Origin: Bradyrhizobium commune
GTDB lineage: Bacteria > Pseudomonadota > Alphaproteobacteria > Rhizobiales > Xanthobacteraceae
Length of the DNA stretch: 64,000 nucleotides
Assembly: GCF_015624505.1 (NCBI RefSeq)
Contig: NZ_CP061379.1
Span: 1,922,001 to 1,986,000 of the forward strand
Reading direction: 5' to 3'
Part shown: positions 25,349 through 33,783 of the stretch, piece by piece
Layout: each line of letters starts with the position of its first letter
Numbering within the stretch: position 1 is the stretch's first letter
Position numbers and translations under genes: made by a program
Notes under the pieces: generated by a model
What the model saw: only the letters and a program-made list of their open reading frames with translations
Told to the model about the DNA's origin: nothing
Databases searched by the model: none

Positions 25349-25975
25349 TCACCGCGGCGACAGGAACGGAATGATCATCGGCACGCGGCGGCAATAGGCA
25401 CCGTAGGCGTCTTCGCCGAGCTCCTTCGACAGGAACACCTCTTCCATCCGGCCTTTCTGCCACATGCCGAGCGAGATCAGGATCGCGCCGAGGATCGCGG
25501 TCACGGTGCCGACCGCGATGCCGGTGACGAGCATGCCGGCGATCAGGCCGGTGTAGATCGGATGGCGCACGATACCGTACGGGCCGGTGTCGATGACGCG
25601 GTGGTCTTCCTTGTGGGTGATGGTGTTGGACCAGAATTGTCCGAGATGCAGCCGGCCCCACCAGGTGAAGGAGATGCCGGCGAGCACGATCAGGGCTGCG
25701 ATGTAGACACCGGTGTTGCCGAATACCCAGAGCGGCTTCTCGCCGAGCACTTCCGCGGTCCACGGCGTGAACAGGATGCCGCCGACCAGGATCGGCAGGC
25801 GATAGCGGGTCGAGTCCAGCGTCATCACCTGCTTCTGGGTGCGGCCCTGCCAGAACGAGGCACCGACCCAGCTGGCGAGCCAGGCGAGCCAGATCAAGGC
25901 GAGCAGTTGCGTCGGCCAGGTCGTGGTCCAGCCACCCCAGGCGACAGAGAGAAGCTTGCTGAAATCAAATGACAT
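25349..25975 (-). CDS. isoprenylcysteine methyltransferase (ICMT)-like membrane protein
   Basis: A 208-residue membrane protein with five or so hydrophobic helices. The start at 25975 (MSFDFSKLLSVAWGGWTTTW) is chosen because the frame beyond it has no sensible sequence. The diagnostic C-terminal part DTGPYGIVRHPIYTGLIAG and later MEEVFLSKELGEDAYGAYCR match the SAM-binding RHP-Y-G and E-x-Y motifs of ICMT/phospholipid methyltransferases. The substrate in bacteria is generally unknown. It is the last gene of a three-gene minus operon with an SDR epimerase and an Mpo1-like protein. Confidence 0.85.
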   Translation of the reverse strand: MSFDFSKLLSVAWGGWTTTWPTQLLALIWLAWLASWVGASFWQGRTQKQVMTLDSTRYRLPILVGGILFTPWTAEVLGEKPLWVFGNTGVYIAALIVLAGISFTWWGRLHLGQFWSNTITHKEDHRVIDTGPYGIVRHPIYTGLIAGMLVTGIAVGTVTAILGAILISLGMWQKGRMEEVFLSKELGEDAYGAYCRRVPMIIPFLSPR

Positions 25976-26006
25976 GCGGAAAGGTTCTTTGGGTTGGGGG
26001 AGCAGA

Positions 26007-27038
26007 TCAGCTCGCGCGCGACGACAGCGCGTGATGCTCGATGGCGCCGGAGGCAGGCAGCCCGCCGCGGGCGAGCAGATGGGTGATGGTTTCGCGCAAG
26101 ACCGGCTCGATCGGGCGCGGCGAATAACCGAGCTCGGTACGCGCCTTGCCGATCGAGAGGTCGCTTGCGGCCAGCGCAATGCGCACGCCCTCGGCGGTGC
26201 CGTTGGGCGGCCGCCGCGTGACGTGATCGGAGATGTACTCGAGCATGGTCGCCGACAACTCGGCGATCCTGCCCGGCACGACCACCGGAAACTGCCGGCG
26301 GCCGCTCATCGCGGACATCATGCGCAGGATCCGGCCGAGCGGCACGCAGTCGCCGCCCAGGATGTAGCGCTGGCCGATGCGGCCGCGCTCCATGGTCAGC
26401 ACCAGGCCCATGGCGACGTCGCGGACATCGACGAGGTTGACCAGGAAGTTGAGATGCGGCTGCACCTTCTTCTGGAGGAAGTACCAGAGCATCGCGGTCG
26501 GCGGCGTCAGATTATGGTCGGCCGGACCGATCGGCATGGTCGGCGTGCCGATCACGAGCGGGAAGCCCGCGGCTGCGGCCTTTGCGGCGTGATGCTCGGC
26601 GAGCGACTTCGACCGCGTGTAGGCGCCAGGCATCGCATCGGCCGGCTGAAGCGCCTCTTCGGCGGCAGCGCCGTTGAGGTTCGAATAGGCGAACAGGATC
26701 GATTCCGTCGAGCAGTGCAGGAAGCGCGACACGCCGCGCGTCATCGCGGCGGCGAGAACGACCTCGGTACCGCGGAAATTGACGTCGTGGAAGGCGTGCT
26801 TGTTTGCGACCCACATCCCGGGCAGGCCGGCGAGGTGATAGACCTGATCGACCCCGGCGATCGCGGCATCGACTGCGGCGCAATCCAGCACCGACCCCTG
26901 CACAAACTCAACGTCTGTGTTGGCAGCGGCCGGCGGCCGGACATCGAGGACACGTACCCGCTGCCCACGGGCGCGGAGCGCTTCGACGAGATGCTGTCCG
27001 ATGAAACCACTGCCACCGGTAACCAGTACGAGAGCCAT
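26007..27038 (-). CDS. NAD(P)-dependent epimerase/dehydratase (extended SDR)
   Basis: A 343-residue extended SDR. It has the dinucleotide motif VTGGSGFIGQHLVEALRARG, acidic VLDVRPP after beta-2, HLAGLPGMWVANKHAFHDVN, the catalytic serine region LHCSTESI, and the YTRSKSLAEHH tyrosine-lysine pair. The pattern is closest to dihydroflavonol-4-reductase/HpnA/3-beta-HSD types, which act on lipid-like or sugar substrates. It begins between the Mpo1-like gene (30 bp upstream) and the ICMT-like gene (31 bp downstream), so the three are likely one operon. Confidence 0.88.
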   Translation of the reverse strand: MALVLVTGGSGFIGQHLVEALRARGQRVRVLDVRPPAAANTDVEFVQGSVLDCAAVDAAIAGVDQVYHLAGLPGMWVANKHAFHDVNFRGTEVVLAAAMTRGVSRFLHCSTESILFAYSNLNGAAAEEALQPADAMPGAYTRSKSLAEHHAAKAAAAGFPLVIGTPTMPIGPADHNLTPPTAMLWYFLQKKVQPHLNFLVNLVDVRDVAMGLVLTMERGRIGQRYILGGDCVPLGRILRMMSAMSGRRQFPVVVPGRIAELSATMLEYISDHVTRRPPNGTAEGVRIALAASDLSIGKARTELGYSPRPIEPVLRETITHLLARGGLPASGAIEHHALSSRAS

Positions 27039-27068
27039 GAAGAAGGTTTGCTGTTCCGCTTCTGGAAG

Positions 27069-27587
27069 CTATCGGGTTGAAAGGGAATTGGCCGGAAGAG
27101 GCGCGAGAATCGCGGCAAGGTCGCGACGAAAACCCAGTGCAATGTATAATTTTGCCATGACGAACATCGGTCCAAGCAGGAAATGCGTGGGATGGTCGAC
27201 CATCGACGGCTGCCGCTCCTCAAACACCTTGTGGCCGACGATCTGCGACGCGACGCCAACTCCGATCAGCACCGCAAAAATCGACCACATCATGGCGATC
27301 GAGACCCGATTGCCGATTGCCGTTGCGACCGAAAGCAGCACGATCATGGCCGCGAGGATGCCGAGGCCGACCCCGGCGTCCAGCATCAGCCAGTAAACCA
27401 GCACCGGCAGGGCTAAAATCACCGCCAGGCTCACCTCGATCCCGAACACCGGGAAATGGACCAGCGTCAGCGGCAGCGTCGCACCGGTGAAGAGCAGAAG
27501 AATGCCGACCACATGCATCGCGCAGTTCCAGGGATCGCGGTGGTATTCGACATAATCGGCCAGTTGGCGTTGAAAATAGCCAGCCAT
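27069..27587 (-). CDS. Mpo1/DUF962-like membrane protein
   Basis: A 172-residue protein (ATG at 27587, MAGYFQRQLADYVEYHRDPW). It has four hydrophobic segments and the DUF962 histidine pattern: YHRDPWNCAMHVVG near the start and GHKVFEERQPSMVDHPTHFL near residue 120. Yeast Mpo1 of this family is an iron dioxygenase for alpha-oxidation of 2-hydroxy fatty acids. A role in 2-hydroxy acyl-chain breakdown is possible but not shown. It is first in an operon with the SDR and ICMT-like genes. Confidence 0.8.
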   Translation of the reverse strand: MAGYFQRQLADYVEYHRDPWNCAMHVVGILLLFTGATLPLTLVHFPVFGIEVSLAVILALPVLVYWLMLDAGVGLGILAAMIVLLSVATAIGNRVSIAMMWSIFAVLIGVGVASQIVGHKVFEERQPSMVDHPTHFLLGPMFVMAKLYIALGFRRDLAAILAPLPANSLSTR

Positions 27588-27759
27588 CTTGGTCTCTTGC
27601 ACACGGGGTCGGGGAAGGACGAATAGAGGCTATAGCACCGGATAGGGCAGTGCACAAACCGGCACGATTGTCGCGCAAAACCGCGCTGTCGCGCTGTGAG
27701 ACAGGTCACAAAACGGTCAAGACTTCAAAGGGTTCCGCCACACGCTGAAGCGCGTGCGC

Positions 27760-28428
27760 TCAGTGTTTCTTGGCGGGTTTTTTCGCCGCAGGCCCGGCTG
27801 CGGCAGCGGGGCGCGCAGGCTCGTCCTCGGGCAATTTGGCAAAGGTCAGGATTTGCAACTGGCCGTTGACCGCCGAGGTCGGCTTGGCGCGGTCCAGGAA
27901 CTGCTCCTCGCCAAGACCGATCGGCTGAAGCCGCTTGGTCGAGATCTTGAACGTGTTCACCAGCACGTCACGGATCGCGTCCGCCCGGCGCTGGCTCAGG
28001 ATCGCGTTGGCTTCCCGCGTCTTCTGATTGGACTCGACATGGCCGACGATCAGGAAGGTGTAGGGCAGCAGCGAGGCATGAACCATTGCGTCCGCGATGC
28101 GGCCGACGGTCTGATAGGACTCCGGCTGGATGATCGGCGTGTCGGCGTCGAACTGGATCTGGGCGTTGAAGGCCGGCAGCTTGGCGAGGTCGGGCGCGAT
28201 CAGCGGCCGGTTCACCGGACCCGGATCGTTCTTGATCCTGGCCTTGGCCCGCTCCATCACCTGCTGCTTCAACGCGGGGAGGTCAACCTCGGGCGCTTCC
28301 TCGAAATGATTGAGCTTGCCGACGATGTCGTCGCGGGTCGGCGCCGTCTGCGCGCCGGCGGCGCCCGCGAGCAGGGCCAGTCCCAGCGCGATGCCAATTC
28401 CAGCAGTGGTATGCTTGACGGCGCGCAT
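27760..28428 (-). CDS. OmpA-like domain protein with altered peptidoglycan-binding motif
   Basis: A 222-residue protein with a signal peptide (MRAVKHTTAGIGIALGLALL to GAQT). An OmpA-C-like domain lies at about 85-200: AQIQFDADTPIIQPESYQTV, FLIVGHVESNQKTREANAIL, SQRRADAIRDVL, IGLGEEQFL. The normal GHTD reads GHVE, so the aspartate that binds diaminopimelate is changed, while the arginine of SQRRA remains. A basic Lys/Pro/Ala tail follows. Its ATG overlaps the previous stop by one base (TGATG), giving coupled translation with the Cys-rich gene. Confidence 0.8.
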   Translation of the reverse strand: MRAVKHTTAGIGIALGLALLAGAAGAQTAPTRDDIVGKLNHFEEAPEVDLPALKQQVMERAKARIKNDPGPVNRPLIAPDLAKLPAFNAQIQFDADTPIIQPESYQTVGRIADAMVHASLLPYTFLIVGHVESNQKTREANAILSQRRADAIRDVLVNTFKISTKRLQPIGLGEEQFLDRAKPTSAVNGQLQILTFAKLPEDEPARPAAAAGPAAKKPAKKH

Positions 28429-28844
28429 CAGCGGTACCCCGCGTCGTCAACGGCCTTCAGGCAGTTGTTGCTGATGCCCTTGGGCGTCGAGATCAGGCAG
28501 GGGACCGACTTGCTGGTCTCCTTGGTCGAGCCGCCGCAGACCTTGACGATCTCGCGCTGGCAGGCGTTCGCCACGGTGACGCGCGCGGCGACGCGCTTCT
28601 GGATGGCGTCGAAGGCGGTCAAATAGTCGCTCTGGCATTGCTGTGACAGCACGTCCCGGTTGCGGGACAGGCATTCCTTCAGGCGGGTCGAGTCCGGATT
28701 GACGCCGCGGCAATTGGCGATGATTTCCGCACCGCAGCTTTTCGCCAGCATCCCGATCGACTCGCCAAAGCTCATCGTCTCCGCCGCCGCAAGCGACGGC
28801 ATCCCCAATGCAAGCACGATCAGTGTGATGGAGCCCCGGACCAT
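28428..28844 (-). CDS. secreted cysteine-rich repeat protein (GLG1-like repeat)
   Basis: A 138-residue secreted protein from the ATG at 28844 (MVRGSITLIVLALGMPSLAA). The mature part has six to seven cysteines with the pattern CGAEIIANCRGVNPDSTRLK, ECLSRNRDVLSQQC and ACQREIVKVCGG, like the Cys-rich repeat of Golgi protein GLG1 (PF00839), which also occurs in proteobacterial periplasmic proteins. The cysteines probably form disulfides. It is coupled by a TGATG overlap to the OmpA-like gene, so the two may work together in the periplasm. Confidence 0.75.
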   Translation of the reverse strand: MVRGSITLIVLALGMPSLAAAETMSFGESIGMLAKSCGAEIIANCRGVNPDSTRLKECLSRNRDVLSQQCQSDYLTAFDAIQKRVAARVTVANACQREIVKVCGGSTKETSKSVPCLISTPKGISNNCLKAVDDAGYR

Positions 28845-28932
28845 GGCTGCATCTGATACGGGGAAGTTCGCGGTGGTCAAGGGCTGTTCGGACCCGAACC
28901 GTCGAGAGTCCGACGAGTGCGGCGAACAGTCC

Positions 28933-29223
28933 TCACTCCTCGGCGTCGGCGCTGGGAGGAAATTCGATCAGGACGACCGTGTGGTTCCGGAGGCCGTCGG
29001 CAAATTCCGGGTCGGCCTTGAGCTGGTCCAATGTCCGCGGCGGAGGAAGCTCGCGGCCGTCCTCGGTCAGCTCCTTCGCATAGAATGCGATCGCCTCGGG
29101 CGCATTCTCCAGCGCCTCGTCGAAATCGTCGCCGCCGGAGACGCAGCCGGGCAGGTCGGGAAACCATAGGCCCACGGCATCGTCCGGGCCGGCATCCTCG
29201 ATGATGGCGATGTAGTGAGGCAT
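28933..29223 (-). CDS. HicB-like protein, no HicA partner found
   Basis: A 96-residue protein starting at 29223 (MPHYIAIIEDAGPDDAVGLW). Residues 1-50 form the HicB partial RNase-H-like fold (GLWFPDLPGCVSGGDDFDEA, then ENAPEAIAFYAKEL). No HTH or ribbon-helix-helix domain follows; the end is VVLIEFPPSADAEE. HicB normally neutralises the HicA mRNA toxin encoded next to it, but neither neighbour has the short dsRBD-like HicA sequence. It is therefore an orphan; it may serve as a regulator or as a stand-in antitoxin. Confidence 0.8.
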   Translation of the reverse strand: MPHYIAIIEDAGPDDAVGLWFPDLPGCVSGGDDFDEALENAPEAIAFYAKELTEDGRELPPPRTLDQLKADPEFADGLRNHTVVLIEFPPSADAEE

Positions 29224-29328
29224 GGCGGGGCCGGTATCGCAGAGCTGATGTCGCAGGGCTGGTGTTCCCTGCGGTTGTGCCGCCGGGTTTGCTTCAATTA
29301 TGACTACCTCATCCGCGGAGGTACGCAA

Positions 29329-30156
29329 TTGAGCAAATTGACTCTGGCCGAAGGCGCCGGCTCGTTCCTGTTTCGGGATGAGGGCGCCGTCCCCTTGCCG
29401 CGTACGATTCGGGTCTTCTCGTTTTGCCCCCGATCGAGCAGCCGGCACACACGCGTCATCGTAGCGATGCATGGTGTTGATCGCGCTGCCGCCGCGTTTC
29501 GCGATCTTCTGGCGCCTCAGGCCGAACGTAATGGGCAGATCGTGCTGGTTCCGGAGTTCGATCCGGATCATTTCCCGGGCGTCCATGCGTACAATTTCGG
29601 CGGGGTGCGGCTGCCGCCGCCGGACAGCACGGTCTTGCCGCGCGATCATTGGAATTTCGGAGTGGTCGACCGGTTGTTTCATCATGTTCGACATGCGATC
29701 GGGTCCAGCCGGGGGACCTTCGGCCTGTTCGGCAACTCCGCGGGCGCCCAATTTGTCCTGCGCTATCTTGCGCTCAACGAGGCCGCTTGCGTTGATCTGG
29801 CGGTCGCTGCCAATTGCGGCGTCTACATGCTGCCGAACCTCACTGCAGAGTATCCGAGCGGCATGGGAGGGATTGGCCTCAGCGCAGACGATCTGCGCAG
29901 GTATCTAGGGCGTCCGCTTGTGATCCTGCTCGGTGATGCTGATAACGACCCTGCCGCCCCCGACTTGCCTCGCTGGGATGAGGCCATGGCTCAAGGGCCT
30001 CATCGTCTTGCGCGCGGCCTCTGGCATTTCGAGCATTGCACGAAACTGGCCAAAGGCCTTGGTATGGAGCTGGGCTGGCGACTCGAAATCGCGCTTGGTG
30101 CCGGGCATGTCGATCAGCGGATCTACGACCAGGGCGCCAACATCCTCAGCGACTGA
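29329..30156 (+). CDS. alpha/beta hydrolase family protein
   Basis: A 275-residue protein. The TTG at 29329 is chosen because GCGGAGG lies 7 bases upstream (29315-29321); the frame extends to an ATG at 29215 inside the divergent hicB start, without a ribosome site. It has RVIVAMHGVDRAAAAFRDLL (oxyanion HG), GLFGNSAGAQFVLRYLALN (nucleophile serine), VILLGDADNDPAAPDLP (acid) and EIALGAGHVDQRIYD (possible histidine). It resembles esterase/PHB-depolymerase-like hydrolases, without a signal peptide. The substrate is unknown. Confidence 0.7.
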   Translation: MSKLTLAEGAGSFLFRDEGAVPLPRTIRVFSFCPRSSSRHTRVIVAMHGVDRAAAAFRDLLAPQAERNGQIVLVPEFDPDHFPGVHAYNFGGVRLPPPDSTVLPRDHWNFGVVDRLFHHVRHAIGSSRGTFGLFGNSAGAQFVLRYLALNEAACVDLAVAANCGVYMLPNLTAEYPSGMGGIGLSADDLRRYLGRPLVILLGDADNDPAAPDLPRWDEAMAQGPHRLARGLWHFEHCTKLAKGLGMELGWRLEIALGAGHVDQRIYDQGANILSD

Positions 30157-30175
30157 GTCATGCGTGAGGGCCAGC

Positions 30176-32770
30176 TCACGCCCGCTGTACAAAACTGTCC
30201 ACGACCTTCTTCTCGCCGGCCTTGTCGAAGGCGATGGTCAGCTTGTTGCCGTCGATCTTGGTGACGCGGCCGTAGCCGAACTTCTGGTGGAAGACGCGGT
30301 CGGAGAGTGCGAATTCCGAGGTCGTGCCGGTGGATTTGGCGACCAGCTCGCCCTCGATCGTCATCGGCCCGCGGCGGCGCGAGGAGAAGCTGCCGAAATC
30401 GGGCCCGGCCGACGAGGAGGACGAGAACGTCGAAGCCTCTTCCTCAAAGCCACTTCTGCCGCCGCCATTGCGACCAGCGCCGCGGTTGCGGTTGGCCTGC
30501 GCCCGCTGCCAGCCGGGTGTCGAATAGCTGGACCCGAACGCCTCCATGTCGTCGAAGCGCGAGGCGCCATAACCGCCGGTGCCGCCCCAGGCCGAGCCGC
30601 CCTTGGATTCCGTGATCTCGACATTGGCCGCCGGCAATTCGTCGAGGAAGCGCGACGGGATCGTGGTCGACCAGGTGCCATGGATCCGCCGGTTGGTGGC
30701 AAAATAGATTTTTGCGCGGCGCCTCGCGCGGGTGAGGCCGACATGGCCGAGGCGGCGCTCTTCCTCCAGCCCCGCGCGCCCCTGTTCGTCCAGCGTGCGC
30801 TGGCTCGGGAACAGGCCTTCCTCCCAGCCGGGCAGGAACACGTTGTCGAATTCGAGCCCCTTGGCCGAATGCAGCGTCATCAGCGACACCGCGTCGTCCT
30901 CGGCGCCACCGTCGCGGTCCATCACCAGTGAGATGTGCTCGAGGAAACCTTGCAGGTTCTCGAACTCCTCCATCGAGCGCACCAGCTCCTTGAGGTTTTC
31001 GAGACGGCCGGCGGCATCCGCCGAACGGTCCTTCTGCCACATCTCGGTATAGCCGCTTTCGTCGAGCACGATCTGGGCGAGATCGGTGTGCGCGGTGACT
31101 TCGCGCTGGGCGCGCCAGCGGTCGAATTGGGTGATGAGATCGCGCAGCGAGCCGCGCGCCTTCGGCTTCAGCTCGTCGGTCTCGACCACGGCGCGCGCCG
31201 CCTCGAACAGCGGAATGCGGCGCTTGCGGGCGTGGTCGTGCAGCATCTGCACGGTGGCGTCGCCAAGCCCGCGCTTCGGCGTGTTGACGATGCGCTCGAA
31301 GGCGAGGTCGTCGGCCGGTGAATTGATGACGCGCAGATATGCCAGCGCGTCGCGGATTTCGGCGCGCTCATAGAAGCGCGGGCCGCCGATCACGCGGTAG
31401 GGCAGGCCGAGCGTGACGAAGCGGTCTTCGAACTCGCGCATCTGGTAGGAGGCGCGCACGAGAATGGCGATCTCGTTAAGCTTGTCGCCCTGGCGCTGGA
31501 TCTGCTCGATCTCCTCGCCGATGCCGCGGGCTTCCTCCTCCGAATCCCAGGAGCCGGTGACCGTGACCTTCTCGCCGTCCTGGTCCTCGGTGCGCAGCGT
31601 CTTGCCGAGCCGGCCTTCATTATGCGCGATCAGATGCGAGGCGGCGGCGAGGATATGGCCGGTCGAGCGGTAATTGCGCTCGAGACGGATCACCTTGGCG
31701 CCGGGGAAATCGTGGTCGAAGCGCAGGATGTTGTCGACCTCGGCGCCGCGCCAGCCATAGATCGACTGGTCGTCGTCGCCGACGCAGCAGATGTTTTTGC
31801 TTTTCTCCCTCTCCCCGTCTTTCACGGGGAGAGGGCTGGGGCGAGGGGCTGCTTCCACGAGCTCGGCTTGTGGAGAGTCCCCCTCACCCGCATCGCTCGG
31901 GCGCGCAATTGCGCTGCCTTGCGATGCGACCTCTCCCCGCAGGCGGGGAGAGGTGAGAGAGGACGGCGCCTGCGACAACAGCCGCAGCCAGAGATACTGC
32001 GCGACGTTGGTGTCTTGATATTCGTCGACCAGGATGAATTTGAAGCGCTGCTGGTACTGCCGCAGGATATCCGGGTGCTCGCGGAAAATGCGGATATTCT
32101 CCAGCAACAGGTCGCCGAAATCCGCGCCGTTCAAAATCTTCAGTCGCTCCTGGTAGCTCGCATAGAGCTTGCCGCCCTTGCCGTTGGCGAACATCGCGGC
32201 TTCGCCTGACGGCACCTGCGACGGCGTCAGGCCGCGGTTCTTCCAGCCGTCGATCAGGCCGGCCAGCATCCGCGCTGGCCAGCGCTTGTCGTCGATGTTC
32301 TCGGCTTGCAAAAGCTGCTTGAGCAGCCGCACCTGGTCGTCGACATCGAGCACGGTGAAATTCGACTTGAGCTGCGCCAGCTCCGCATGGAAACGCAGGA
32401 TGCGGCCACCGATGGAATGGAAGGTGCCGAGCCACGGCATGCCTTCCACGGCGTGGCCGAGCATCTGGCCGAGCCGGTGCTTCATCTCGCGCGCGGCCTT
32501 GTTGGTGAAGGTCACCGACAGGATCTCGGCGGGGCGCGCGCGGCCCTGGCTCAGGATGTGGGCGATGCGCGTGGTGAGCACGCGGGTCTTGCCGGTGCCG
32601 GCGCCGGCCAAGACCAGAACCGGGCCGTCCAGCGTCTCCACTGCTTCGCGCTGCTCCGGATTGAGCCCGGTCAGATATTTCGGGCCCACCGAGGCGCGCG
32701 CACGCGCGGCAATGCCGCCGGCTGCGGGCTGGTGATCGGGGACACCTGTGATCTTGCTTGGCTCGGTCAT
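30176..32770 (-). CDS. uvrD: ATP-dependent 3'-5' DNA helicase, UvrD/PcrA family, with in-frame repeat insertion
   Basis: An 864-residue SF1 helicase for DNA repair and replication restart. It has Walker [13 protein letters not shown] (about 54-65), [17 protein letters not shown], motif [22 protein letters not shown] (about 247-251), motif [62 protein letters not shown] and VGLTRARR. Between LRLLSQ and [10 protein letters not shown] there are about 55 extra residues encoded by a palindromic repeat (31800-31970). The C-terminus (about 790-864) carries the PcrA-type Tudor-like end [20 protein letters not shown] after a Gly/Ser-rich linker. The start is the ATG at 32770 (MTEPSKITG); 32788 is less likely. 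Confidence 0.93.
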   Translation of the reverse strand: MTEPSKITGVPDHQPAAGGIAARARASVGPKYLTGLNPEQREAVETLDGPVLVLAGAGTGKTRVLTTRIAHILSQGRARPAEILSVTFTNKAAREMKHRLGQMLGHAVEGMPWLGTFHSIGGRILRFHAELAQLKSNFTVLDVDDQVRLLKQLLQAENIDDKRWPARMLAGLIDGWKNRGLTPSQVPSGEAAMFANGKGGKLYASYQERLKILNGADFGDLLLENIRIFREHPDILRQYQQRFKFILVDEYQDTNVAQYLWLRLLSQAPSSLTSPRLRGEVASQGSAIARPSDAGEGDSPQAELVEAAPRPSPLPVKDGEREKSKNICCVGDDDQSIYGWRGAEVDNILRFDHDFPGAKVIRLERNYRSTGHILAAASHLIAHNEGRLGKTLRTEDQDGEKVTVTGSWDSEEEARGIGEEIEQIQRQGDKLNEIAILVRASYQMREFEDRFVTLGLPYRVIGGPRFYERAEIRDALAYLRVINSPADDLAFERIVNTPKRGLGDATVQMLHDHARKRRIPLFEAARAVVETDELKPKARGSLRDLITQFDRWRAQREVTAHTDLAQIVLDESGYTEMWQKDRSADAAGRLENLKELVRSMEEFENLQGFLEHISLVMDRDGGAEDDAVSLMTLHSAKGLEFDNVFLPGWEEGLFPSQRTLDEQGRAGLEEERRLGHVGLTRARRRAKIYFATNRRIHGTWSTTIPSRFLDELPAANVEITESKGGSAWGGTGGYGASRFDDMEAFGSSYSTPGWQRAQANRNRGAGRNGGGRSGFEEEASTFSSSSSAGPDFGSFSSRRRGPMTIEGELVAKSTGTTSEFALSDRVFHQKFGYGRVTKIDGNKLTIAFDKAGEKKVVDSFVQRA
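31800..31970. repeat. palindromic repeat element inside the helicase gene
   Basis: Two perfect hairpins bound the insert: CCTCTCCCCGT/ACGGGGAGAGG at 31808-31834 and ACCTCTCCCCGC/GCGGGGAGAGGT at 31929-31954. Their stems share the CTCTCCC core of intergenic elements at 11021, 37165 and 61692. Here the element is read as protein ([20 protein letters not shown] and then a Pro/Glu-rich stretch) in the same frame as the helicase, with no stop. The exact edges and any target duplication cannot be fixed by eye. Confidence 0.8.
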
Positions 32771-33019
32771 GCGAATCATTTGCCTCACGATGGCACCGCG
32801 CCGTCGTGGGAGGGAGCCTTCTTAACAGGGATTGGTGGCTATATGGGGCGGCGGGGAGGGGTTTTCCACGTGCGCGGCGGGCCGAATTGTTCCCGCGGAA
32901 GCCGCGAATTTCCACGCCGCGCGTGTCGGAACCTTCGTTCCCACGTCGAGATTGTTTGTGCAAGTGAGGCGCGTCAGCCGCGCCGATCGCTACAGACACC
33001 GACACAGAGGGTTTTGACC

Positions 33020-33190
33020 ATGTTGAGCTGGGTTGTAACGTTTCTGGTTATCGCATTGATCGCCGGTATCCTGGGCTTTGGCGGCATCGCCGGCGCGTCG
33101 ATCGAAATCGCCAAGATCATCTTCTTCATCGCAATCGTGCTGTTCCTGGTCTCGGCCGTGGTCGGCCTCGCCCGCGGCCGCAGGATCTAG
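33020..33190 (+). CDS. DUF1328/UPF0391 small membrane protein
   Basis: A 56-residue protein from the ATG at 33020 ([20 protein letters not shown]). It has two hydrophobic helices joined by a [14 protein letters not shown] turn and ends in ARGRRI, the complete form of the UPF0391/DUF1328 family. It is common in proteobacteria and often stress-induced. The function is unknown. The frame to 32306 is a shadow of the helicase gene. Confidence 0.9.
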   Translation: MLSWVVTFLVIALIAGILGFGGIAGASIEIAKIIFFIAIVLFLVSAVVGLARGRRI

Positions 33191-33194
33191 TGGC

Positions 33195-33701
33195 CTAACG
33201 TTTGGAGGGCATCGCCACGCTCCGGCCGATGCCCTCGGGTCGCGGCAGGGCGCTGTGAGCCTTGGCGATCTCGGCGATACGCGCCTGGATATCGGGTGGA
33301 AACGCCGCAACGCGCCGCGCTTTCATGTCCATGTGCAGCGACATGTTCTCGGAGGTCGCCGACAGCCAGCCTTCGGTGCCGTGCCTCAGCTCCTCGAACG
33401 TGTGCAGCCGCTTGTCGTCGGCCTCCAGCAGCCACACCAAAATCTGCACGGGATCGCCGAGATGGATCTCGCGCAGATACCGCACATGGCATTCGGCCGT
33501 GAAGGTCGAGCCGTGGCGTTCCTGCTTGTAGACCGGGCCGATCCCGAGCTCGAGCCAGAGCTCGTCGATCGCACGGTCGAACATCACGTTGTAATAGGCC
33601 ATGTTGAGATGGCCGTTATAGTCGATCCATTGCGGCTCGATCTGCATGATCGACGAGCGGAACGGCTCGGCCTTGGGCGATGAGACGACGGTCTCCGGCA
33701 T
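33195..33701 (-). CDS. thioesterase-family (hotdog) protein
   Basis: A 168-residue protein from the ATG at 33701 (MPETVVSSPKAEPFRSSIMQ). The hotdog signature WIDYNGHLNMAYYNVMFDRA places it in the 4HBT superfamily, in the subgroup seen next to carnitine/betaine dehydrogenases; CHVRYLREIHLGDPVQILVW and SATSENMSLHMDMKARRVAA complete it. It likely hydrolyses an acyl-CoA. The 5 bp gap to the convergent DUF1328 gene and the 82 bp to the divergent lactate dehydrogenase-like gene are tight. Confidence 0.85.
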   Translation of the reverse strand: MPETVVSSPKAEPFRSSIMQIEPQWIDYNGHLNMAYYNVMFDRAIDELWLELGIGPVYKQERHGSTFTAECHVRYLREIHLGDPVQILVWLLEADDKRLHTFEELRHGTEGWLSATSENMSLHMDMKARRVAAFPPDIQARIAEIAKAHSALPRPEGIGRSVAMPSKR

Positions 33702-33783
33702 GTGTGCTTCCCCAGCTATGCGTCCGGTCGCTTGACTTGACCGGTGAGATGTCCTTTGCCACGGTTTCTTCTCGTCGGGAGGA

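Noticed and set aside
29215..29328. Earlier ATG start of the alpha/beta hydrolase
   Set aside because: It would overlap the hicB start and has no ribosome site, whereas TTG 29329 has GCGGAGG at the right distance.
28933..29328. Full HicAB toxin-antitoxin module
   Set aside because: I searched both sides for a short HicA-like frame and found none.
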